Source: an uncultured Bacilli bacterium
GTDB taxonomy: Bacteria > Bacillota_I > Bacilli_A > RF39 > UBA660
Length of the DNA stretch: 48,619 nt
Assembly (NCBI GenBank): GCA_948874605.1
Contig: CAQRXS010000002.1
Coordinates: forward strand, 1 to 48,619
Direction of reading: 5' to 3'
In this document: positions 24,211 through 31,596 of the stretch, in pieces
Layout of the letters: every line of letters begins with the position of its first letter
How positions within the stretch are numbered: the first letter of the stretch is position 1
The notes under the pieces: generated by a model
The model's input: the letters and a program-made list of their open reading frames with translations, nothing else
Database searches by the model: none
Told to the model about the DNA's origin: nothing
Made by a program: the position numbers and the translations under genes

Positions 24211-25461
24211 TTAATCTTTATTTTTTATATTGATTGTCATTTGATAATTTCCAGTTATATCTACTTCTTCTAAATTGATATCAAAGCCTTTTTGTTGTAG
24301 TGAATTTACTAATTCTCTCACTTCATTAATAGCTGTTTTTAAATCTAATCCTTTTGCTTCTTCTACGATTTTATCATAGTTAGGATCTAATTTGATTACA
24401 GCATCCATAGGGTCAAAAATGTCCTCTTTAGCTTCCTCTTTTACTTCTTCAATAATATTATTTGCATCATTCGATTCTTCTTTTTTCTCTTCAAAGAAGA
24501 AAGGCATAAAGGTATCGTCATCACTTTTTGACTCGGCATTTTCTTCTTTTGGAATTAAGTTTGCAAATAAATCTAAATCATCTAAAACTTCGATAGAAGC
24601 ATCTTTTTTAACTTCTAAATTTGTTTCAGAAGGTGCGGCAAATGCCATGCCCATATTCATATTTGCTGCTTCATCTTCTAAGAAATTAAAGAATTTATTT
24701 GGAATTTCTTTTTTTTGCTCTTCAATTATTTCTTCTTTTGGCTCTATAATTTTAGACATATCGTTTATTGGTTGAACTACATTAATATCGGTTGCGTTAT
24801 TCATGATAGTTTTTATATCAGGACTTGATGGTACAAGTGGTATTTCATCTTTTCCTGAATCTCCTTTCGCCTTTTTAATCTCTAAATCTAATTGTCTTAC
24901 AGTAAGTCTTTTGGACAAAATCTTTTTTAGCCATTCCGTTTGTTCTTCTTTTGGAAGAGATAATAGGCTTCTTGCATGACGTTCACTTATTTTTTCTCCT
25001 AAAAGTGCATCTTGTACTTCTGGTGCAAGATTTAGAAGGCGTAACTTATTCGCAATTGAACTTTGACTAACACCCATTTTTTCTGCAAGCTGTTCTTGCG
25101 TCATATATCCACGATCTAAAAGATTTTTGTATGATTTTGCTTCTTCTATAGGAGTTAAATTTCTTCTTTGAATGTTTTCTACTAAAGCAATTTCGGCGCT
25201 TTTATCATCATCTATATCTGAAATAATTGCCGGCACTTTGCGTAATCCTGCCATAGTTGAAGCTTTGAATCTTCTTTCACCAGCGATAATCTCAAACTTA
25301 TCTCCTAATCTTCTTAATACTAATGGTTGAATAATCCCATGTTGCTTAATTGATTCTGATAGTTCTTTTAATCCTTCTTCATCAAATGCTAAACGTGGTT
25401 GAAAACGATTTGGAATGATATCCTCAATCGCTACTTGTATTATATTTTGTTCTGTATTCAC
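24211..25461 (-). CDS. noc: ParB-family nucleoid occlusion protein (Noc-type)
   Basis: The ParB N-domain has 'IIPNRFQPR', the CTP-binding 'GERRFKAS' (61-68) and 'ENIQR' (95-99). The HTH has 'GVSQSSIANKLRLLNL'. The place next to rsmG is that of Bacillus noc. Residues that decide NBS versus parS recognition read Q133, K139, N144, R161; Noc has Q, K, K, R and ParB has R, T, A, G in Caulobacter numbering 173/179/184/201, as I recall. Thus three of four are Noc-like. At 416 residues it is about 130 longer than usual: an acidic insert (about 200-350) carries two aromatic patches, 'NKFFNFL' and 'FMPFFFEE'. The N-terminal membrane helix of Bacillus Noc is missing. The start is GTG after AAGGGG. soj and spo0J do not follow. 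Confidence 0.88.
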   Translation of the reverse strand: MNTEQNIIQVAIEDIIPNRFQPRLAFDEEGLKELSESIKQHGIIQPLVLRRLGDKFEIIAGERRFKASTMAGLRKVPAIISDIDDDKSAEIALVENIQRRNLTPIEEAKSYKNLLDRGYMTQEQLAEKMGVSQSSIANKLRLLNLAPEVQDALLGEKISERHARSLLSLPKEEQTEWLKKILSKRLTVRQLDLEIKKAKGDSGKDEIPLVPSSPDIKTIMNNATDINVVQPINDMSKIIEPKEEIIEEQKKEIPNKFFNFLEDEAANMNMGMAFAAPSETNLEVKKDASIEVLDDLDLFANLIPKEENAESKSDDDTFMPFFFEEKKEESNDANNIIEEVKEEAKEDIFDPMDAVIKLDPNYDKIVEEAKGLDLKTAINEVRELVNSLQQKGFDINLEEVDITGNYQMTINIKNKD

Positions 25462-25498
25462 AAAAAATCAGCCCCTTACTGCCTATTTTCTACAATTT

Positions 25499-25527
25499 AT
25501 TTTATCAAGTTTTTTTCATTTAAGCAA
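25499..25527 (-). promoter_or_regulatory. noc promoter
   Basis: On the minus strand TTGCTT, 17 bases, TAAAAT. It is about 38 bases upstream of the GTG start, so noc can be transcribed apart from mnmE-mnmG-rsmG. Confidence 0.65.
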
Positions 25528-25669
25528 TTAGATTTTTTACTTTCTATTTTTTGTTGGGGCATTGTTATATTTTCTTTGTATAATTTTCTGTAACTTAGCC
25601 ATAATACTATTGTAGATGGTATTTCGTCTACACCAGTTAGTAAAACTGGATATTGGTTTTTTACCTTTT

Positions 25670-25694
25670 AAAAGCGGCCGTGAAGGTCGCTTTT
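25670..25694. terminator. Hairpin terminator after rsmG
   Basis: AAAAGCGGCC (25670-25679) pairs with GGTCGCTTTT (25685-25694, one G-U) around GTGAA. It starts 4 bases beyond the rsmG stop. Tails of four Ts (minus) and TTTTATTTT (plus) allow either direction. Two smaller stems, GTAGA/TCTAC and CCAGT/ACTGG, lie at about 25612-25650 and have no assigned role. Confidence 0.65.
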
Positions 25695-25697
25695 ATT

Positions 25698-26399
25698 TTA
25701 AAGAGATTTCTTTTTGATTTTGTCATATGTTCTCGGGTATAATTCATTTGTTAGACTTTTTTTTCTAATGCGTATTAAGGTTCTAAAACCCGTATTGTTT
25801 GGTAAATTAAATTCTTTCTTTTCAATAATTTCACAGTCAAGCTTTTTTAAAGTATTTTGAGCATTCTTTAATTCTTCTTCGATATTACTTTTCATTGCGA
25901 TAAAATAGCCATTTACTTTCAAAGCTGGAATATTTAATTCTAGAAGGATTCGAAGTTCGGCAACTGCACGTGAAGTTACTAAATCATATTTTTCTCGATT
26001 TTCTCTTGTGTAATCTTCCGCCCTACTATAGATTACCTCGACATTGCTTAACTCTAATTTTTGAACGCATTTTTTTAAAAATGTTGTTTTTTTGTTATTG
26101 GAATCTAATAAAGTTACTTTTAAATGTGGATAAGTTATTGCTAGTACTAATCCTGGGAAGCCAGCACCTGAACCTACATCGAGTAATGTTTGGCTATTTA
26201 AATCAACTATTTTTGTGATAGTTAGTGAATCATAAAAATGTTTTAAATAGACTTCTTCTTTTGTTTTTATTGCTGTTAAATTTGTATGCTTATTGTACTC
26301 TAGTAAGAAATCCGCATAGATATCTAATTTTTCTACTATTTCTTTTGTTATTGGTACATTCATTTCTTTTAAATTGTTTAAAAATTCTTCTTTATTCAT
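25698..26399 (-). CDS. rsmG: 16S rRNA (guanine-N7)-methyltransferase
   Basis: RsmG methylates G527 of 16S rRNA; loss gives low-level streptomycin resistance. The SAM motif 'LLDVGSGAGFPGLVLAI' (about residues 68-84), 'VTSRAVAEL' and a 233-residue length are as expected. It overlaps the end of mnmG by 8 bases, continuing the mnmE-mnmG-rsmG series found in most Firmicutes next to the origin. Confidence 0.96.
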   Translation of the reverse strand: MNKEEFLNNLKEMNVPITKEIVEKLDIYADFLLEYNKHTNLTAIKTKEEVYLKHFYDSLTITKIVDLNSQTLLDVGSGAGFPGLVLAITYPHLKVTLLDSNNKKTTFLKKCVQKLELSNVEVIYSRAEDYTRENREKYDLVTSRAVAELRILLELNIPALKVNGYFIAMKSNIEEELKNAQNTLKKLDCEIIEKKEFNLPNNTGFRTLIRIRKKSLTNELYPRTYDKIKKKSL

Positions 26400-28257
26400 T
26401 TTTACTATACTCTTTCTTTAAATATACTGAAAGTATCGCTATGTCACTTGGATTAACACCACTGATTCTTACTGCTTGACCGATTGATAATGGTCTTATT
26501 TTTTCAAGTTTTTGTCTTGCTTCGGAGGCAAGATTTTGTATTTTTTGATAATCGATATCAATTGGGATTTTCTTTTCTTCTAGTTTTACCATTTTTTCGA
26601 CTTCTTTGTAAGTTTTTCTAATATATCCTTCATATTTTATTTGAATTTCAAGTTCTTCTTTTATTGAATCCTCTAATGGAATTTCAATGATTTTTTCTAG
26701 GAATTCAATAGTTATTTCTGGTCTTTTTAATAATTCCCACAAATTCTCTGTTTTGATAGGAATTGTTTTATTATATTTTTTAAAGATTTCTTTTTCTTTT
26801 TCTGTGATTTTTAATTTTGTTGTTTTTAAAAATTCTTCGCCATTTTTTAGTTCCTTAAGTTTACTTTGATAATTTAGATACTGACTTTGTGAAATGCTTC
26901 CGACTTTGTTCGCATACTCTCTTAATCTTAAATCTGCATTATCATGGCGCAATATTAGACGAAATTCAGCACGACTTGTTAGCATTCTGTAGGGTTCTTG
27001 TGTTCCTTTCGTTACTAAATCATCGATTAATACACCTATGTAAGCATCGTTTCTTTTTAAAATTAACGGTTCTTGATTTTCTAATTTTAAACTAGCATTG
27101 ATACCAGCGATTAGTCCTTGGCCTGCCGCTTCCTCGTATCCACTTGTTCCATTTATTTGTCCCGCAGTGAAAAGATTTTGAATTTTTTTCGATTCTAGTG
27201 TAGGGCTAACTTGTAGTGGATCAATTGCATCATATTCTATAGCGTAAGCATATTTAGTGATGATGGCATTTTCAAGTCCACTTAAACTATGAACCATTTT
27301 TTCTTGAATATCTCTTGGCATTGAAGTAGAAAATCCTTGCAAATAATAATCATCATAATAAAGACTTTCTGGTTCTAAAAATAATTGATGTCTTTCTTTG
27401 TCTTTAAAACGCACCAGTTTATCTTCTATAGAAGGACAATATCTAGGTCCTATTCCTGTTACGTAGCCCCCATACATGGCCGATTTATCTAAGTTATCTA
27501 ATATAACTTTATGAGTATTTTCATTCGTATAAATTAAATAACACTTTTGTTGTTCATTTGGATTGTATGCTGGAGGATTATCCCACGAGAATGTCCATAG
27601 TTGATCGTCTCCTTTTTCTTCTTGCATTTTTGAAAAATCAATAGAACTAGCTTTAATTCTTTGTGGTGTTCCAGTTTTTAAACGTTGAATTGTAAGTCCA
27701 TATTTTTTTAAATTATCACTTAAATGATTACTTCTTCTCTCTCCGTGAGGCCCACCTTCGGTATTTTCTGAACCAATTAGTATGTTAGCTTTTAAATATG
27801 TTCCAGTAGTGAGTATTACAACATCAGAATATATTTTTTTTCCATCTTCTAAAATAACACCTTTTACAACATCACTTTCGATAATTAAGTCTTCTACTAA
27901 ACTTTCTAAAATTTCTAGATTTTCTGTATTTTTTAATATTTTTTGCATATTTTGTGGATAAGTTATTTTGTCTGCTTGTGCTCTTAATGAACGCACTGCT
28001 GGACCTTTTGAATTATTTAGCATCTTAATTTGAAAATGCGACATATCGGCAACTTTTCCCATAAGCCCACCTAAGGCATCTATTTCTCTTACAATAATTC
28101 CTTTTGCTGTCCCACCGATTGAAGGATTACAAGGCATGTCACCTATGTTTTTTATATTTCCTGTTATTAAAAGGGTTTTATGTCCTTTAAATGCTGCGAT
28201 GTGAGCTGATTCAATTCCAGCATGTCCTCCACCCACTACAATTACTTCATATTTCAT
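26392..28257 (-). CDS. mnmG: tRNA uridine-5-carboxymethylaminomethyl modification enzyme
   Basis: MnmG (GidA) works with MnmE to modify U34 of tRNAs, using FAD and NADH. The FAD-binding 'VIVVGGGHAGIESA' is at the N-terminus, followed by 'MPCNPSIGGTAKG' and 'TGTYLKANILIG'. I start it at the ATG at 28257 (GGATGTGAG just upstream), giving 621 residues, the usual length. A longer in-frame reading would add 13 residues with no family match. It lies 23 bases after mnmE. Confidence 0.97.
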   Translation of the reverse strand: MKYEVIVVGGGHAGIESAHIAAFKGHKTLLITGNIKNIGDMPCNPSIGGTAKGIIVREIDALGGLMGKVADMSHFQIKMLNNSKGPAVRSLRAQADKITYPQNMQKILKNTENLEILESLVEDLIIESDVVKGVILEDGKKIYSDVVILTTGTYLKANILIGSENTEGGPHGERRSNHLSDNLKKYGLTIQRLKTGTPQRIKASSIDFSKMQEEKGDDQLWTFSWDNPPAYNPNEQQKCYLIYTNENTHKVILDNLDKSAMYGGYVTGIGPRYCPSIEDKLVRFKDKERHQLFLEPESLYYDDYYLQGFSTSMPRDIQEKMVHSLSGLENAIITKYAYAIEYDAIDPLQVSPTLESKKIQNLFTAGQINGTSGYEEAAGQGLIAGINASLKLENQEPLILKRNDAYIGVLIDDLVTKGTQEPYRMLTSRAEFRLILRHDNADLRLREYANKVGSISQSQYLNYQSKLKELKNGEEFLKTTKLKITEKEKEIFKKYNKTIPIKTENLWELLKRPEITIEFLEKIIEIPLEDSIKEELEIQIKYEGYIRKTYKEVEKMVKLEEKKIPIDIDYQKIQNLASEARQKLEKIRPLSIGQAVRISGVNPSDIAILSVYLKKEYSKNE

Positions 28258-28280
28258 AATACTCACATCCTTCTTTTTGA

Positions 28281-29636
28281 TTATTTTCCTAAACAAAATC
28301 TTTCAAAGATATTGTCTACTAATTCATTTTCATAAAACTCGCCAATAATTTTTCCTAAATCTTCCCACGCGCTTTTTATATCTATTGCTAGCATATCTAC
28401 AGGAATATTTAATTTATTTTCTTCCATTACATGTTCTATCTTTTTTAATGCTTGTTTTGCAAGACTTATTTGCCTTACATTCGATAAATAAGTTAAATCT
28501 TTACTACTTAAATCTTCGATTCCTATGCACTCTAAAATACTTTCTTTTAATTCTTCGATTCCAAGCTTCTTCAAAGTGCTACCTTTGACAACCACTTTTT
28601 TTGTGTCTAACTCTTCCATTTTTGTTTCTAAATCTATTTTATTTATAAAAATTAAACTCTTTTGGTTTTCAATTAAGTTAATAAGTTCTTTTTCTTCCAG
28701 TGTTAGAAGCTCATTATTATTTAAAACTAATATTGTAACATCTGCTTCGTTCATTACTTTTTTACTTTTTTCAACACCTATTTTTTCAACAATATCTTGT
28801 GTTTCTCTAATTCCAGCTGTATCTATAAAATGAAATAAAATCCCTTTATAGTTTATAGTTCCTTCTACAATATCTCTTGTTGTTCCTGAAATATCTGTGA
28901 CAATTGCTTTTTCTTCTTCTAAAAAAGTGTTTAAAAGAGAGCTTTTTCCAACATTTGGTTTTCCAATAATGGCGATTTTAATGCCATTTTTGATAATTTT
29001 TCCGCTTTCTGACTCTTTTACAATTTGATTTAAAGAGTTTTTTATTTCAGTTAGAACAGGGGTGATGTTTTCTTTGGTAATAACTAGCTCATCTTGATAT
29101 TCTGGATAATCAATGTTTACTTCAATATTTGCAAGTAATTCTACCATTTTTTCTCTTAGATTTTGTATTAATTTTGTTGTTTTTCCTGTAAGACCACTTA
29201 ATGCCATATCTGATTGAATACTTGTTTTTGCTTCAAGCATATCGCTGATGCTTTCTGCTTCTAATAAGTTTATTCTACCATTTAGAAAAGCTCTTTTTGT
29301 AAATTCCCCTGGCTCAGCTGGAATTGCTCCATTATTTAGAATTAGTTCTAGAATTTTATTTGTTGTAGCATAACCTCCATGGCAATTGATTTCCACAACA
29401 TCTTCTTTGGTATATGTTCTTGGAGCACGCATAAGCATTACTAATACTTCATCAATAATTTTCTCTTCATCTTTTATAAATCCATAATGAATGGTATGAG
29501 ATGGAGCATCTTTAAATTTTTTATTTGAAAATATTTTACTGACAATGCTTATAGATTCTGGCCCACTTACTCGAATAATATTTATTGCACCTATACCTAT
29601 ATTATTTGTGCTTATAGCTGCGATTGTCGTATCCAC
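28281..29636 (-). CDS. mnmE: tRNA modification GTPase MnmE
   Basis: MnmE is the GTPase partner of MnmG. The N-terminal formyl-THF-binding domain opens 'DTTIAAISTNNIG'. The G domain has 'GKPNVGKSSLLN' (G1), the 'DISGTTRD' switch, 'DTAG' (G3) and 'NKID' (G4). The C-terminus ends 'IFERFCLGK' with the essential cysteine. The start at the GTG at 29636 matches the family and has AAGGAAG at good spacing; GTG three codons upstream is the alternative. It is first in the mnmE-mnmG-rsmG operon. Confidence 0.97.
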   Translation of the reverse strand: MDTTIAAISTNNIGIGAINIIRVSGPESISIVSKIFSNKKFKDAPSHTIHYGFIKDEEKIIDEVLVMLMRAPRTYTKEDVVEINCHGGYATTNKILELILNNGAIPAEPGEFTKRAFLNGRINLLEAESISDMLEAKTSIQSDMALSGLTGKTTKLIQNLREKMVELLANIEVNIDYPEYQDELVITKENITPVLTEIKNSLNQIVKESESGKIIKNGIKIAIIGKPNVGKSSLLNTFLEEEKAIVTDISGTTRDIVEGTINYKGILFHFIDTAGIRETQDIVEKIGVEKSKKVMNEADVTILVLNNNELLTLEEKELINLIENQKSLIFINKIDLETKMEELDTKKVVVKGSTLKKLGIEELKESILECIGIEDLSSKDLTYLSNVRQISLAKQALKKIEHVMEENKLNIPVDMLAIDIKSAWEDLGKIIGEFYENELVDNIFERFCLGK

Positions 29637-29658
29637 CAAAACCACTTCCTTACGGGGT

Positions 29659-29667
29659 ATTATACCA
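29659..29667 (-). promoter_or_regulatory. Extended -10 promoter of the mnmE operon
   Basis: On the minus strand TGGTATAAT is a full extended -10, 23 bases upstream of the mnmE start. The -35 is poor (TTCTAA). Confidence 0.6.
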
Positions 29668-29778
29668 CGATTTTTTTGCTTTTAGAAATTTTTTCTTACT
29701 CTTAATTTTTTTGATAAAAATTTAGTTATTATGTGTTAAATCATTATTTATAAGCAAATACACATAAATTTAAATATA

Positions 29779-29801
29779 TTTTACTACCAATTTACTACTT
29801 T
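29779..29801 (+). repeat. Left copy of a 23-bp direct repeat flanking the MazG cassette
   Basis: TTTTACTACCAATTTACTAC plus TTT. The right copy at 30376-30398 differs at one base. The unit itself is a near-duplication of TTTACTAC. The two copies bracket the MazG-like gene and a structured RNA, as expected for a recombination or target-site duplication. Confidence 0.5.
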
Positions 29802-29829
29802 AAATATGATTGTTAATATAAAATATGAT

Positions 29830-29855
29830 ATACTAATTATAGATTAAATTAGTAT
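29830..29855. promoter_or_regulatory. Inverted repeat upstream of the MazG-like gene
   Basis: ATACTAATT (29830-29838) is perfectly repeated inverted as AATTAGTAT (29847-29855), 26 bases before the start codon, overlapping possible -10 boxes (TATACT and TATAAT). It could be an operator. Confidence 0.4.
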
Positions 29856-29881
29856 AATCTATTAAGTGCGGTGATTATTAG

Positions 29882-30205
29882 ATGGAAAAAACTATTGCAG
29901 AAATACAAAAAGAAGTCGACGAATGGGCTCAACAATTTGAAAAGCCATATTTTAGCCCTCTTTCTATGCTTGCTACCATGACAGAAGAATTAGGAGAAGT
30001 TTCAAGAGTAATAAATAATTTATATGGTGATAAAAAGAAAAAAGAAGGGGAACATTTAAAAGATTTAGAAGAAGAATTAGGAGATTTATTATTTACAATT
30101 ATATGTATGGCTAATTATCATAATATTTCTTTAAATGATGCACAAGAACGCAAATTAGAAAAAATTTATGGCAGGGACAATAATCGTTTTAAGAGAAAAG
30201 GATAA
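29882..30205 (+). CDS. MazG-like nucleoside triphosphate pyrophosphohydrolase
   Basis: This 107-residue all-alpha protein has the metal-binding pattern E-E-x-x-E ('TEELGEVSRVI', about residues 35-45) followed by 'LEEELGDLLFTIICMAN' (E-x-x-D, about 62-78). This is the single-domain MazG/YpjD type, which hydrolyses (d)NTPs to monophosphates, often for nucleotide sanitation. The ORF begins with ATG behind GCGGTGATTATTAG (weak GGTG). It runs on + among minus-strand genes and lies between 23-bp direct repeats, so it may be an acquired cassette. Confidence 0.85.
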   Translation: MEKTIAEIQKEVDEWAQQFEKPYFSPLSMLATMTEELGEVSRVINNLYGDKKKKEGEHLKDLEEELGDLLFTIICMANYHNISLNDAQERKLEKIYGRDNNRFKRKG

Positions 30206-30240
30206 TTCTATATTATAAATAGGCTACATGCTTCATGCTA

Positions 30241-30344
30241 CATAATAAGGGTAATACTAAACCTTATTATGGCGAGGACTTTAGTGGCTAACGCCACAAG
30301 TCTCGCTCATAAGATTAATACTGTGACATTGCATAGTATTTTTT
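30241..30344 (+). ncRNA. Structured RNA element with three strong stems and a terminator
   Basis: Stem A: CATAATAAGG (30241-30250) pairs perfectly with CCTTATTATG (30262-30271). Stem B: 30272-30306, about 14 pairs with small bulges, capped by GTGGC-TAAC-GCCAC. Stem C: AATACTGTG (30317-30325) pairs with CATAGTATT (30332-30340), followed by Ts, so a terminator. It begins 35 bases after the MazG stop. It may be a 3'-UTR structure or a separate small RNA. I know of no named class that matches. The rest of 30345-30566 is AT-rich with only the right direct repeat. Confidence 0.55.
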
Positions 30345-30375
30345 ATATTTAAAGTTAATATCTTAAAAAATAAAT

Positions 30376-30398
30376 TTTTACTACTAATTTACTACTTT
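30376..30398 (+). repeat. Right copy of the 23-bp direct repeat
   Basis: TTTTACTACTAATTTACTAC plus TTT, 22 of 23 bases identical to 29779-29801 and in the same orientation, 597 bases apart. Confidence 0.5.
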
Positions 30399-30566
30399 TG
30401 AAAGTAAAAATATAACAAATTATCAAAATATATGTGAATATCTTCAGAAAACAAAAATATCATAAACACTTATAAATCAAGGATATAAGGACATTCAAGA
30501 ATATATAAAAAGTAGGCAGAAAATTACTATATTTTTTTATTCAAAAAAAGATAACAAATCTGCTAT

Positions 30567-31527
30567 CTATATTCTTTTTTTGGGTATAAATTCAAGAAGT
30601 CTTGGAAAATCTTTTTCTACATCTTCTTTTATGGTTACTTTTTCTTTATAAAGTACATCAAAAATATGATTGTAATCTTCACTTGTAAGTTCTATAATTT
30701 GATTATTTCTTTTGTATATGATAATACTGATTAAAACTTTTGCAATGAAGGTGTCATTTGGATGAAGATAAAAACTTAGAACATCGTTAATTCCTACTCT
30801 TTCATTATTTTTTTTCAAAAGTCTAGAACTAAATATTTGTTTTTCTTTTCCCATTTTTGTCGAATGATATTTAAGTCGATCATTTTTTCTATAATCTATA
30901 TAATTTATACAACCTGGTCTATTTAACATTCGATGTCCCCAAACTACTTCAAAAGTTCTAGCGGTGTTATCTGCTATAAAACTCTCTAAGTCTATCGCTT
31001 GATTTGTATCTATAGTCGTATACAAATTTTCTAAATCTATACTTACTAAAGAAGGTCTACTACAATATTCTAATGCATAACTTAAACGATTATCAATCAT
31101 AAGTTTGCAATGAGCTTCTTTCATATCATTTAATGTTTTTTTATTTCCTACTACAAAATTTATGTGTGGGTTGTAATCATCTTCTTCTAAAGCACCAATT
31201 GTTAAAATATTGTATTCTTGATTTGTTTTAAATTGATAAAGATATTTTATAATCTCAGCTAATTCTTTTACATTTAGATTTCCATAATCACGGAAAACTT
31301 TTTTTGGTTTTTAAACCAAATATTTCCAAAGCGCTCATTGATGGAAATCTTTCGTACAATATAAATTCTTTGTTTCGTTTATTATCAAAAAACTGTTGAT
31401 AAGCTTGAGCAATTTCTTCATTTGTTCTTAATAATTGTTTTTCATATTCTTCGATTTGACGCTCTGCCTCTAATTTTTTAGCAATTAATAATTCTTTTTC
31501 ATTTTTTAATCTTGTTATTTTATCCAT
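30567..31527 (-). pseudogene. Frameshifted gene of unknown function with N-terminal coiled coil
   Basis: Two minus-strand frames join into one plausible protein of about 319 residues. The first (31527 down to 31288) encodes a coiled coil ('KNEKELLIAKKLEAERQIEE') and ends 'EIFGLKTKKSFP'. The second, open from 31298 without a start, reads VFRDYGNLNVKELAEIIKYL and continues to 30567. The shift lies in a run of seven As (minus strand; 31299-31305), where removing one A restores the frame. It could be a real inactivation, phase variation, programmed slippage or an assembly error. I do not recognise the family. The intact start has GGGG as Shine-Dalgarno. Confidence 0.65.
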
Positions 31528-31596
31528 TTTCTTTTACCCCCCAAAATTTTTTAATAACTTTGTTATAGCATTATTTAATAAAATTGTGGCATTTTT

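Noticed and set aside
24392..24775. 127-codon + frame antisense to noc
   Set aside because: It is serine/phenylalanine-rich because it mirrors the acidic low-complexity insert of noc; no ribosome-binding site.
24211..25461. Naming this gene simply parB/spo0J
   Set aside because: Position after rsmG and the Q, K and R specificity residues favour Noc; the parS array alone is not enough to call it Spo0J.
31290..31310. Programmed -1 frameshift at the A-run
   Set aside because: A -1 shift leads to a stop after about eight codons; only a +1 shift (or loss of one A) joins the two frames.
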